From: Clostridium_I sp963725425
GTDB lineage: Bacteria > Bacillota > Clostridia > Clostridiales > Clostridiaceae
Assembly: GCA_963725425.1 (NCBI GenBank)
Contig: CAVRYJ010000044.1
Span: forward strand, 124,001-188,000
Direction: 5' to 3'
Length of the DNA stretch: 64,000 nt
Shown: piece after piece, positions 36,717 through 47,317 of the stretch
How the letters are laid out: every line of letters starts with the position of its first letter
Position numbering within the stretch: the stretch's first letter is position 1
The notes under the pieces: generated by a model
The model's input: the letters and a program-made list of their open reading frames with translations, nothing else
Told to the model about the DNA's origin: nothing
The model's database searches: none
Position numbers and translations under genes: made by a program

Positions 36717-36929
36717 GAAGTTGAGAATTGAAAATGGAGAGTTGAGAGTGGAGGGTGTTTTTCTTCGCTTTGCTTAGAAAAACTAACAATTAAGTTTTAA
36801 ATCTTAAATCTTAGATTTTACGTAGCTTTGCTACATAAAATCAACCTTAATTTTCAACTCTCCATTCTCCACTCTCCACTATCCTGTGCATTACTAATTG
36901 TCCATTGTGCATTGTCCATTGTCAATTGT
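36717..36929. repeat. dispersed intergenic repeat, copy I
   Basis: GAGAATTGAAAATGGAGAGT array, the same two hairpins as copy H, then CTCCATTCTCCACTCTCC and ATTGTCCATTGTGCATTG arrays. Copies H and I are a tandem pair. Confidence 0.82.
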
Positions 36930-37121
36930 TCTATATATGAAGGACTATAAATCAACCCAAGAATTAAAAACAAAAAGAAAGAAACCACAACCCATAAACT
37001 GTAGTTTCTTGTATTTGAAAAAGAAAAAACCATTCTCAAAAATTAAAATTAAGCTAAGAACTTCTATATAAAAAAGAAAATAAGAACTAATGCTAATACT
37101 TTTCTACAAAAACAAAATATA

Positions 37122-37295
37122 TCAATCTACTTTTTCTTTTTGTTCTTTATCTATCTTATAGGAATATTTTTTTATAACGTACCTCATACCTTCCTCAATT
37201 AGGTCATTAGCATTTGCTTTCGCTTTAATAGCTAATATTTTAACTTCAATGTATAAATCTTCATCAATAGTAGTATTAATATTTTTTCTTGTCAT
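37122..37295 (-). CDS. small ribbon-helix-helix (CopG/Arc-type) DNA-binding protein
   Basis: 57 aa: MTRKNINTTIDEDLYIEVKI then LAIKAKANANDLIEEGMRYV and a basic tail, the beta-strand plus two helices of RHH proteins. Lies beside the plasmid modules and has a strong inverted repeat just upstream (37314-37347), fitting copy-number control or partition with autoregulation. Confidence 0.7.
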   Translation of the reverse strand: MTRKNINTTIDEDLYIEVKILAIKAKANANDLIEEGMRYVIKKYSYKIDKEQKEKVD

Positions 37296-37313
37296 AAAAT
37301 AATCCGCTATACA

Positions 37314-37347
37314 AATTAAACCTTAGGCTTTAGTTTGTATATAACGG
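37314..37347. promoter_or_regulatory. inverted repeat upstream of RHH gene
   Basis: TATACAAATTAAACC / GGCTTTAGTTTGTATA with a 3-nt centre; only two mismatches in 15 bp. Candidate operator of the RHH protein, or a leader hairpin, 19 nt upstream of its start. Confidence 0.55.
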
Positions 37348-37904
37348 CATTCACCTTCCTTTCTTAGTTTAGTTTTAATTTTTGAGTAAGTTTATATTAA
37401 ATCTTCTTATTTTTAAACTTTCTAAATCAATGGTATTGGTATAATTATCATATAAAAAAAGAATATTTTAACTATATGATAATTTAAATATTAACACATA
37501 GTTGACAATGATACAATGTTTTGTTAAAATCATCTCATACAACCTATTGAGGAACAAAAAACTTTTAAAGTATAAAATTCCTAATAAATAAAGCAAATTT
37601 ATCTTAAAACTTGCCTATAAAAGTAATTTTATGCTATTATAAAAGAGGAATTTTGTTCTAAACGTAGAATATTAAACAAGATAAACTTAAATATGTATTT
37701 TTTTATGTATTTTTTTGGAACAACGGAACAAATTGATTAATTAAAAAACACTGATGATTTAAAGTTCGAAAAGGTTTATTAAAATTTTTGCCTATTTAAA
37801 ATTATGATGCGGATTTTGTTATTTAAGAATTCTTTTATAATTAAGCAACATATATTAGGTAGACAATATTTTTTAAATATAAAAAGAATAAAGGAGATTG
37901 GAAA
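37348..37904. other. 557-bp AT-rich leader of the surface-protein gene
   Basis: No coding frame. Several AT-rich stretches could hold promoters; GGAGATTGG lies just before the ATG at 37905. Nothing else recognised. Confidence 0.5.
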
Positions 37905-40900
37905 ATGAAGAAGAAAAGTTTAAGTATACTTATTGCAGTAGCATTAGCATCAACAACAATATTACCAGCAGCTAGTGTTTTCGCAGACACTACTACACCA
38001 GTAACAACTACTACAGCACCAGTAGCAGTAACATCAGCACCAGCATCAACATATGGTGTTGAATACGAGGGACAAGTTCAAAATATCGGATGGCAGACAC
38101 CAGTTACTGAAACTGGAGATGCAACAGATATTACTTCAGCTCCAATAGCAGGAACTGTAGGAAAAGGTTTAAGAGTTGAAGCAGTGAAAATAGCAGGAAC
38201 TAATTTACCAACAGGAGCTAGTATTACATACCAAGCTCAAGTACAGAATAAAGGATGGATGACACCAGTTACATCAACTGGATCAGATATCACAGTAGCA
38301 GGAATGGCTGGAACTCAAAACCAAGGTCTTAGAGTTGAAGCATTTAAAATGACTTTAAGTGGTTTACCAGGATATGCAGTAGAATATCAAACACAAGTAC
38401 AAAACAAAGGCTGGATGGATGCAGTTACAACTGCAAACGGAACTGATGTAACAGCAGCAGCAATGGCTGGAACTCAAAACCAAGGACTTAGAATGGAAGC
38501 TTTAAAAATAGAAATCGTAAAAACAACTGCTGAAAAAACTGCAGAAGTAACTGCAATCAATTCAGTACAAACAGCAGAAGCTTCAGGACTCGCAGCAGAT
38601 ATAACAACAGCTACAACAGCTATAGCACAAGTACAAGATACTGTTGAAAATGCAGCATTAACTGCTAGAATAGCAGCTATAAATATTTCAGTTTCTTCAG
38701 TAAAAGCAGCAAGCGCTTCAAGTTTTGCAGTAGCACTTAGTAGTGCACCTGCACAACAATCAAAAATTACATTTACAGTAATGAATGGTACAACTCCTGT
38801 AACTGTAGCACCAACATGGAGTGCTGATGGAAAAACAGCTACATTAACAGCTGGATCAAATCTTCCAGAAAATACTTATACTGTTGATGTAAAAAACGGA
38901 ACAACTGATCTTGGAACTACAAGTGTAACTGTAACAGAACAAAAATTGCTAGTATTACAATAACTTCAACTACATTAGCAGTTCAGACTGTTAACAATGT
39001 TCAGACTGGATTTGCAAGTTATAAAGTATTAGATCAATATGGAAATGATATTACAACTTCAGCTCTTGCTAATGATATAACATTCCAAAGTGGAGTTGGT
39101 ACAGTTTCAGGAAGTAATGGTGAAATTACAATAACACCAAGTACTAATATGAATCTTATTACATTCCCAACAATTAATATAACTGCATATGATTCAACAA
39201 GTGCAACTAGTACAAGTGCTTCTTTAACTACATCTACACAAGAAGGAACATTAAGTAATTTTGTACTTGGAACAGCATTAACAAATGCTAATGGTAAAGT
39301 ATTAACTGCAGGAGACACTACAGATATATTCTACCTTCCATTCACAGCTACAGATATAAGTGGTAATCCTACATCAAATTACAATTTGATTGTCAATGGT
39401 GTAGTTACAAACACAAGTACTAGTGGTCTTAAAAATTGCATAACTTCAACAGATACTGATGTAACTGCTCAAATTGTAAAAGATCCAAACAATTCAAACA
39501 ATGCAGTAATTCAAGTAACTGATAATGGAAATAATGTTCCTCAAGATATGCCACTAGTACTTAGTGCTATGACATATACAGCAAAGACTTCATCATTGAA
39601 TGTTACTTTGAAGAGAGAAGCAGAATTATCTAAATTTACTTTACAGGCTCCTTCAACAGAAGTAGCTGAAAATGATGCCTCAGCTATAATTCCATTTACA
39701 GCTGCAGATCAAGATGGAAATGTAATAACAGCATATAGCAGTATAGTTGGAAAAGTTACTTTAAGTTCTAATGCAACACTTATAGATAATGCTGATGGAA
39801 CTGCTTCAGTTCAACTTAACGGACCATTTACAAGTACAGGAAATCAAATGGTAACAGCAACTTGCACAGGAGCAAGTACTGATGGATATAGTTCAGTAAA
39901 TATAAATGTTCAGAATAACGCAGTAGCTAATGCATTAACTTTAAGTTCAACAATACTTATAAATTCAATGCAACCAGGTGCAACACAGGCTGTAGATTTT
40001 GGATATAACAAAGGTGGTTTAACCGTTGCAGATCAATATGATAGAACTATGAACATGACAGGCGCTCCTGGTACTTACGAAGTTGTACCAAGTACTAGTA
40101 ATAGTAATGTTGTTAGTGTTTCTGGTATTGCAGCCGGTGGAACAGGTATTACGGTTACTGGTGGAATAACAGGATCAGCAACAGTTACTTTCAACTTGAT
40201 TAATACTACTGCTCCAAATACAATAATTGATTCAAAGTCAGAAATAATATCAGTTGTAGATGGTACTAACATCACAGGATATACAATAGGAGCAGTAACA
40301 AGTCCTATATATGTTGGAACTATTACCGCAGCAGATGGAACGAGCGCTCAACAAACAGGCGATGATTATTTTGCTAATCCAGTTGTTTACGGAACAACAT
40401 CAAATGGAACAAAAATAGCATTAGGTACTACTACTAAATCTTCAGTTACAGGTGTATCAAGTAATACAATAGTAGCAGCAAACGTTGATAATACTACAAA
40501 CTTTAAACTTGAAGGTGATGTAGATCCATCTGATATATACGTTGGAGCAACAACAACAACAAATAATGCAACAACAGCAAGCACTAATCTAAACGTAACA
40601 ATTAATGGTGCTGATGGTCACATACATCAATTGAGTACACCTATTACATCTTCAACAGCAACACCAGTAGCTTCTTCAGTTGGTGTTAATGTAGCTACAC
40701 AAAATGCTGGTGTTTCATTAGATAGTACTGGAACTAATGTAACAGTTAACTTATCAACAGCTAATTTAGCTAATATTGGATTAACAGCTGGTAGTTATTT
40801 GACTAAATTCACACCATCAGGTGCTGCAACTAAACAAGTAATTTACTTAGCTCCTAATGATCAATATGGAGAATCAGATACTAATTTATCAAGTCTTACA

Positions 40901-41698
40901 CAAACTTCAGTTTCACCAGCAGGACAATTTAGTGTAAGTTCAACTGGATTAATATCAGGAACTCCTGTATCCGGACAGACTGTTACACTTACAGGTGCAG
41001 CTGGTGCATATAGTAAGACAATTAATATAACATTCACAGGAACTGCACCAGTAGTAACACCTACTGCCGTAGTATTAGGATCAGGATCAGTAACAGGAGC
41101 AGTAGCAGGAGATACAAAAATCACAGGATTAACTGCTAATACAGCATATAATGTATCAGTAGGAGGAGCAACAGCAACTTCAAAGACAACTGATGCAACT
41201 GGAGCAATCACAGGATTAATTGATGGTGATACTTATACAGTTACAGCTATAGCAGCACCTACTGCCGTAATATTAGGATCAGGATCAGTAACAGGAGCAG
41301 TAGCAGGAGATAAAACAATCACAGGATTAACTGCTAATACAGCATATAATGTATCATTAGGTGGAGCAACAGCAACATCAATGACCACAGATGCAACTGG
41401 AGCAATCACAGGATTAATTGATGGTGATACTTATACAGTTACAGCTATAGTAGCACCAGCAGCTGGCACATTAAATGGAACAGTTGGTGCTCAAGATATA
41501 TTTGGTAACTATTATGCAACAATAACAGTACCAGATTCATCAAAAGTTACAGCTGTTACAGATCAAGGAACAGCTTTAGTACTAGGAGATACTTATTCTG
41601 CACCAACAGCAACTACTATAAAAGTACCTGTTACATCAAATGCAGATGTAGTTACAGTTACTATTGGTGGAGTTGTTAACACTGTAGTATTGAAATAA
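37905..41698 (+). pseudogene. large secreted surface protein with ChW repeats and Ig-like domains, one frameshift
   Basis: About 1264 aa in two frames. Signal peptide about 1-28 (cleaved after VFA). Residues about 51-205 hold three ChW repeats (VEYEGQVQNIGW, YQAQVQNKGWM, YQTQVQNKGWM; each ends ...GLRVEAxK), a clostridial surface-protein repeat. A helical stretch follows, then SbsC/Big-like beta domains (SVKAASASSFAVALSSAP, VLDQYGNDITT, AADQDGNVITAYS). The frame breaks at 38941-38945, where one A is missing (caa aaa att expected), and continues from 38945 to 41698. Two near-identical 62-residue modules end the protein. The first frame stays open to 38963, so a sequencing error is likely. Followed by a strong terminator. 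Confidence 0.8.
41062..41456 (+). repeat. tandem pair of about 195-bp coding repeats
   Basis: Two copies (about 41062-41257 and 41258-41456) encode AVVLGSGSVTGAVAGD... and DATGAITGLIDGDTYTVTAI modules, differing by a few codons. Recent duplication inside the surface protein. Confidence 0.8.
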
Positions 41699-41735
41699 TT
41701 ACAAATAAACTAAAAAAATCATTTAATATAATTAA

Positions 41736-41776
41736 AAGATTGGATGTTGTTCAATTTGAACAACATCTAATCTTTA
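41736..41776 (+). terminator. terminator between the two surface-protein genes
   Basis: Stem AGATTGGATGTTGTTCAA with its complement (one mismatch), 3-nt loop, A/T-rich flanks. Confidence 0.88.
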
Positions 41777-41806
41777 AAAAAAGAAATACAGGAGGCTTTA
41801 AATATT

Positions 41807-44189
41807 ATGATATCAAAGAAGACTTTAGCAACTATTTCATTAGTTATTGCAATGTCAGCAACTGTAGTTACACCAGTATTTGCAGCAGATAGTGATATTT
41901 ATCTTTTACCAAATACTACAACACCTGCTTTTACTAAAGCAGCTACAACATCTCTAGTTAATCAAAAAGCTATAGGATTGAACTCACAAAACTATGGTTA
42001 TGAATATAAGGGTGAAATTTATAATTTTAATGATGTATCAACTCTTTTTAATACTGACTCAAGAAGTTTTACTCAAACTATGACAGATCTTCCAACTAAA
42101 GAAACTCCAGTAGGTCCAGTTACTCCAGCTACTGTTGTAGCTGTTAGTTCAGTAAGTGCTATTAACGGTACGGTTACAGTAACATTAAGTGGTACACCTA
42201 CAACAACACCAGTACTTAGTGATTTTACATTAACACAAGCAATAGGCTTAGGTAATGCTACAACAGTAACACCTACAGCTATTAGTACTACTGGAAATGT
42301 TGTTACATTAACAGTACCAACAGTAGCAGGAACATCATCATCTCAAAGTATTGTTGATTCAGCAGCATACCAAAGTGGAACTGCAGTAAGTGCTACAGCT
42401 TACAATGTAGCAGCGGTTACTACAGTAGCATCAGAGCTTGCTAAGGTTACTAATGCATCAATAGCAACAGTACCTTATGGAACAGATATTACAACAGCTG
42501 GAACTGCCCAAGCTACTGTAGAAGGATTAATTAAAATCTTCAGCTCTAGCAGATCTTGATGCAGGATATACAGTAACAATAGCACCAGGTTCAACTTATA
42601 GCCCAATAACAAATGCATGGACTGGTAAGCTAACAGTAACAGAAACTGCAACTGGTGCAACAGCTACAGATTCAACATACAGAGCTATCACAATAGTTAC
42701 TGGAGTATCTACAGCAGGAGCAACATCAGAACTTGCTAATATTACAGCAGTAGCAGTACCAGCAACACCAGTGGTACCAGAAGTAACAACAGTACCTTAT
42801 GGAACAGCAAACACTCAAACTGCTGTGGAATCAGCAATATTGGTATTAGCTAATTCAGAAGTTGATTCAGGATACACAGTAACAATAGCACCAGGTTCAA
42901 CTTATAGCACTGCAACAAAAGTATGGAATGGAGAGTTCATAGTAACAAATAATACAACACCAGCAAATACAGCAACAGATGCAGCATACAGAACTGCAAC
43001 AGTAGCTACTTCAGCATCTATAGCAGGAGCAACATCAGAGCTTGCTAAGGTTACTAATGCATCAATAGCAACAGTACCTTATGGAACAGATATTACAACA
43101 GCTGGAACTGCCCAAGCTACTGTAGAAGGATTAATTAAATCTTCAGCTCTAGCAGATCTTGATGCAGGATATACAGTAACAATAGCACCAGGTTCAACTT
43201 ATAGTACTGCAACGAAGTTATGGACTGGTAAGTTAACAGTAACAGAAACTGCAACTGGTGCAACAGTTACAGATTCAACATACAGAGCTATCACAATAGT
43301 TACTGGAGTATCTACAGCAGGAGCAACATCAGAACTTGCTAATATTACAGCAGTAGCAGTACCAGCAACACCAGTGGTACCAGAAGTAACAACAGTACCT
43401 TATGGAACAGCAAACACTCAAACTGCTGTGGAATCAGCAATATTGGTATTAGCTAATTCAGAAGTTGATTCAGGATACACAGTAACAATAGCACCAGGTT
43501 CAACTTATAGCACTGCAACAAAAGTATGGAATGGAGAGTTCATAGTAACAAATAATACAACACCAGCAAATACAGCAACAGATGCAGCATACAGAACTGC
43601 AACAGTAGCTACTTCAGTATCTACTGCAGGAGCAACATCAGAGCTTGCTAAGGTTACTAATGCATCAATAGCAACAGTACCTTATGGAACAAATATTACT
43701 ACAGCTGGAACTGCCCAAGCTACTGTAGAAGGATTAATTAAATCTTCAGCTCTAGCAGACCTTGATGCAGGATATACAGTAACAATAGCACCAGGTTCAA
43801 CTTATAGTACTGCAACGAAACTATGGACTGGTGAGCTAACAGTAACAGAAACTGCAACTGGTGCAACAGCTACAGATTCAACATATAGAACTATCACAAT
43901 AGCTACTGGAGCAGATACAACAGGAGCAACATTAGCACTTGCTAATATTACTACTGCATCAGTACAAACATTACCTTCTGGAACAGCTAACACTCAAGCT
44001 GGAGTGGAATCAGCAATCCTTGTATTAGCTAATTCAGAAGTTGGTACAGGTTATACAGTAACAATAGCACCAGGTTCATCTTATAATACTGTAACGAAAG
44101 CATGGAGTGGTAAGTTCATAGTAACTAATAATACAACTCCTTCAAATACTGTTACAGATGCAGCAAGAACTTTCATAGTAGCTCAATAA
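41807..44189 (+). CDS. repeat-rich S-layer-like protein (5' exon part), one frameshift
   Basis: Signal peptide MISKKTLATISLVIAMSATV... cleaved after VFA; then IGLNSQNYGYEYKGEIYNFN, a motif shared with the chagasin-like protein at 24142. A beta domain (about 105-205) leads into alternating repeats A (SELAKVTNASIATVPYG..., about 100 aa) and B (TTVPYGTANTQTAVESAILV..., about 100 aa), three of each. One extra A near 42533-42537 shifts the frame; the other two A repeats show the correct reading. Translation from unspliced RNA ends at TAA 44187-44189 (793 aa). These three bases are the first bases of the proposed intron, so splicing would remove the stop and extend the protein with 44948-45880. Confidence 0.82.
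42427..44186 (+). repeat. alternating A/B coding repeats (about 300 bp each)
   Basis: A at about 42427, 43031 and 43631; B at about 42729, 43331 and 43931. Adjacent A+B units of about 600 bp are nearly identical over long stretches (for example 42770-43020 and 43374-43620), so unequal recombination can change copy number. The last B unit is the most diverged and directly precedes the intron. Confidence 0.88.
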
Positions 44190-44247
44190 TAAAAGTGCGA
44201 AACGTTACTCAATAAATTCTGATTAGAATTTATTGAGTGGAGATTAA

Positions 44248-44288
44248 AGACTCATTTCATTTAGAGGAATGAGTCTTTTCTTTAACTC
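44248..44288 (+). terminator. terminator-like hairpin inside the intron 5' region
   Basis: AAAGACTCATT / AATGAGTCTTT stem with TTTTCTTT after it, preceded by another hairpin ACTCAATAAATTCT/AGAATTTATTGAGT (44206-44238). Either intron domain I structure or an intrinsic terminator for the short isoform; both may hold. Confidence 0.5.
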
Positions 44289-44866
44289 CTTTATAGAATT
44301 GACAGGTGAAAGCCCTGTCTAGGACAACAGCTAGTATGTCCTATGTCTAATCCTCCTGCACACCACATAAATCTGCTTACTTTATGGATGTGAAGCCAGG
44401 TGAAGTCGTAATAGGTGTAAGGCCTGTGCGGGGCTCCTTAAAAGGTTGCTATGATCAATATAATATAATCCATGTTTATGCGGTATAAAAGTAGTTCATG
44501 CTGTTAAAATAACCATACCTTGGGCTTGGCACGAAACAGTGGGAACTAGATGTCCTACTGAATTAAGAATAATTAAGCTGTTAAACTTAATTTGTTTATA
44601 TCGTTAGTGGAGATCTAAGGCAGTCAAAAATAGGGATAATAAAGGGGAACGTTTGATGCTGTGCATAAGGAGGATTAGCAGATCCAATGAAAGATGTACG
44701 GGCTCAGCGGGTTCATAGTAGCAATGATACTCAGCCGAAAGCTAGAGTTTGAAAAGACTCTGAAATACTCATATGGTAACATAGGGGAAGGATAAAACTG
44801 AGTTAGCCAAGGAACCCAGTCGGTGATAGTAATATTGGATTAAACCAATTTTGTTAAGTCGATGGA

Positions 44867-44900
44867 ACGCCGTATGCCATGAAAGTGGCACGTACGGTGT
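44867..44900 (+). ncRNA. group II intron domain V
   Basis: 34-nt catalytic hairpin. Outer stem ACGCCGT/ACGGTGT, inner stem TGCCA/TGGCA, loop TGAAAG, bulge CG. Only one copy was found in the window on either strand. Confidence 0.92.
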
Positions 44901-44947
44901 GGACCGATCGAAATCCAATCATTTAAATTGAGTGGATAGTGAGGGAT

Positions 44948-45880
44948 GGAACAGTAAAAGCAGAACAAGTAGCACCAACAGGATTAGGAAGTGTAGCACC
45001 AACCGCAGCACTAACAGATGGTATCATAACAGGTACAACAGTTGCTATGCAATATAAATTATCATCCGCTACAAATTATACTGCTGTAACAGGAACATCA
45101 ATCACAGGTTTAGTAGCAGGAACTTATGATGTAAGATATGCAGCTAAAACAGGCTATAATGCTGGAACTGATGCAACTGTAACAGTTGGAGCTTATGTAT
45201 CACCAATAACTGTAACTAGTTCATTAGTTAAAACAACTCATGGAAGCGCAGCATCTCTTGGAGCAGACCAAGTTACTATATTACAGTTTAACGGTGATAC
45301 AAACGTAGCTGCAGATGGAAGCATCACAGTTACATTTGCAGATGGAACTCAAACTGTTGCTAAAACAGTAGCAGTTAGCGCAGGCGATACTAATTCAATT
45401 GTTGCAGGTAAAATCATTGCTGCATTTGCAACTGGTTTAACTGGAGTAACAGCTACTCAAGAAAACAATATAGCTGAATTTACTGAAAATTCACCAGCAG
45501 CTAACAATAATAATATTATTATAACATTGGCGCCTGGTTCAGTTACTGGTATAGATGATGAAGGAGGATCACTCATCATGATACGAGGATCAGCAGCATC
45601 AACAGGAGCAGCAGAAGTTAATACTTTAACTGTTACCGCTGCAACTGTAAATGTAAATGGAAACATCACAGTTACATTTGCAGATGGAACTCAAACTGTT
45701 GCTAAAACGGTAGCAGTTAGTGCAGGCGATAATGCTTCAACTGTTGCAACTAAAATCAATGATGCATTTGCAACTGGTTTAACTGGAGTAACAGCTACAG
45801 CTGTAGGTAACACTGTAGTATTTACTGCAAATACCCCAGCTATTGATAAAAATGTTACAGTACTGATCAGTGCACTTTAA
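44948..45880 (+). CDS. 3' exon: C-terminal module of the S-layer-like protein
   Basis: 310 codons in the phase required for fusion to CAA 44186 (sequence starts GTVKAEQVAPTGLGSVAPT). First a small beta domain (YKLSSATNYTAVTGTSITGL, VAGTYDVRYAAKTGYNAG), then two related units ITVTFADGTQTVAKTVAVSA...FATGLTGVTA (about 45320-45500 and 45665-45860). A GTG at 44939 is in frame but lies inside intron domain VI with no proper ribosome site, so separate translation is unlikely. No signal peptide. Ends 75 nt before a terminator. Confidence 0.8.
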   Translation, partial: GTVKAEQVAPTGLGSVAPTAALTDGIITGTTVAMQYKLSSATNYTAVTGTSITGLVAGTYDVRYAAKTGYNAGTDATVTVGAYVSPITVTSSLVKTTHGSAASLGADQVTILQFNGDTNVAADGSITVTFADGTQTVAKTVAVSAGDTNSIVAGKIIAAFATGLTGVTATQENNIAEFTENSPAANNNNIIITLAPGSVTGIDDEGGSLIMIRGSAASTGAAEVNTLTVTAATVNVNGNITVTFADGTQTVAKTVAVSAGDNASTVATKINDAFATGLTGVTATAVGNTVVFTANTPAIDKNVTVLISAL

Positions 45881-45884
45881 TAGC

Positions 45885-46683
45885 AAATTCGCTTCGCTCG
45901 TAAATACCCAGAGTTTCTGAGAAAAATGTGAATTAACAAATAGAATAAGAAGATAGAATCGTCTGACGTGACGGTTCTTTTCTTTATCTAAAAATAACCA
46001 CTCTGCCATCCTATTGCAACATCAAGTTAGAAACTATCAATAACTATTACTAACTACATCACAAATCATATTATGTATACTAATCTAATATTTTAAATAA
46101 TATAAATCAATATCTATTTAGTATGATGATTTACATTGTTTAGAATACTAAATAATGTATAAAAGGAGTATATCTATATTCTTCTCATAATTGTGTTTTC
46201 ATATACAGTATAGAGCCTTTAATAATTGTTTCGTCTTTAAAAGAACTAAATAAATAAAAACGTCATCATGTCTTTTGATATGGTGGCTTTTGTTTAAGTA
46301 GGTTATTATAACACATATTAAACTATAATTCGACTATTTGTTGATGGAAACATAGGAATATAATGTTAATATTTCATAAACATTTAATGACATTAAATAA
46401 ATATTAGAAATACATGGAAAGAATAATAGAATTATATGACAATAAAATTAGAACAATGTACCAATAAAAAGATTAATTCACTCACAAAGCCTAAAAAGCT
46501 CATTTCACTGCAAAACTTCAAAGAAATTTACTGCAAAAGAATTCTCATATTCATCAGTAAATCCTCATTCTATTCATTTCAATAGTTTCTAATAATTCGA
46601 CACTGCATATTCTTCACTGCATAATCTAAATAATGCAGTAAACCTGTATAAGTCTAAGATAGATTAAAATCTGTCTTAGGCTA
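45885..46683 (+). repeat. long direct repeat (S-layer 3' tail), copy 1
   Basis: About 800 bp of non-coding sequence closely matching 58420-59178 from the terminator (AGAATCGTC...) through TACTAATCTAATATTTTAAA, ACTATAATTCGACTATTTGT and AATCTAAATAATGCAG to AAAATCTGTCTTA. Each copy directly follows an S-layer-like C-terminal coding module. The two copies bracket the mobile element and the second cassette. Confidence 0.88.
45955..45985 (+). terminator. terminator after S-layer 3' exon
   Basis: AGAATCGTC / GACGGTTCT stem followed by TTTTCTTT; member of a terminator family with copies at 58475, 60198 and 60327. Confidence 0.8.
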
Positions 46684-46955
46684 TTTTGGGTATCTGTAAC
46701 TAAAAGATAATGAAATATATATCTCATATTCCGCACAATGATTTTCATATTTACTATATTTGATTTCTTGCTTTGAATATTCGTAATATAGCTAAAAATC
46801 ATAGGATGAAAATGCTTTAATGTTCATAAATTGATACCATTTAAAGGCATAAACTGTATGAAATCAGCAAATACATTGCATTATTATGCATTCAGCGGAA
46901 TATGAGATATATTATTTCTTTGAATAGAAAATAGAATTCAAGGGGGAATAATATC

Positions 46956-47315
46956 ATGATTAAGATATCACATACAAGAGAAGTTCAAGCTACAAACCAC
47001 CTACCATTAGAGGTATCAGCAAAAGTACTAGAAATAGCTACAATTCTTGATGATAACTACGGAGTAACAAGGGATGAACACTATGATTTAGGCGGATACA
47101 TTCTGATAGTAGAAGATGAAAAAGACGTGGATAGAATAAAGGAACTAATGGATTTTAAGTTTACATTACCAGAGTATGTAGACTTAATAGCTTGTAAAAA
47201 TGGTAAAGAAAACTACACTAACTCATTGATACTTCTCAGCAGTGATTTCAGTATTAGTCTAATAATACCCATGAGCAGTACACCTAAAGAACTGCTAAAA
47301 TATTTGAAGGAATAG
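46956..47315 (+). CDS. unknown protein of mobile element (119 aa)
   Basis: ATG with AAGGGGGAAT upstream. Acidic alpha/beta sequence with DLGGYILIVEDEKDVDRIKE; no family recognised. Starts 2 nt before the recombinase gene, so it is translated in the same operon and may be an accessory or control protein for it. Confidence 0.65.
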   Translation: MIKISHTREVQATNHLPLEVSAKVLEIATILDDNYGVTRDEHYDLGGYILIVEDEKDVDRIKELMDFKFTLPEYVDLIACKNGKENYTNSLILLSSDFSISLIIPMSSTPKELLKYLKE

Positions 47316-47317
47316 CA

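Larger units (their letters stand above)
44187..44947 (+). ncRNA. ORF-less group II intron in S-layer-like gene
   Basis: Domain V is unmistakable at 44867-44900: a 34-nt hairpin ACGCCGT A TGCCA TGAAAG TGGCA CG TACGGTGT, with the catalytic CGC triad, two-base bulge and GAAA loop. A GTGCG 5' motif is at 44195. From the usual 5' end to domain VI the length is about 750 nt and no intron protein is encoded. Only a 5' cut 8 nt upstream of GTGCG (after CAA 44186) removes the tandem stops TAATAA. A 3' cut after AT 44947 satisfies both the AY rule and the reading frame. The shifted 5' site equals that reported for the C. tetani S-layer intron. Exact borders and branch A are inferred; splicing needs RNA data. 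Confidence 0.85.

Noticed and set aside
44195..44200. Canonical group II 5' splice site at GTGCG
   Set aside because: Cutting here would keep TAATAA in the exon and give no extended protein; the site 8 nt upstream is preferred, though the canonical one cannot be excluded without RNA.
44939..45880. Separate gene starting at GTG 44939
   Set aside because: The GTG lies inside the intron's domain VI region, lacks a ribosome site and a signal peptide; the frame fits fusion to the upstream exon instead.
37905..45880. Prophage tail or phage gene cluster
   Set aside because: Signal peptides, ChW repeats and Ig-like domains mark cell-surface proteins; no phage structural genes are near.
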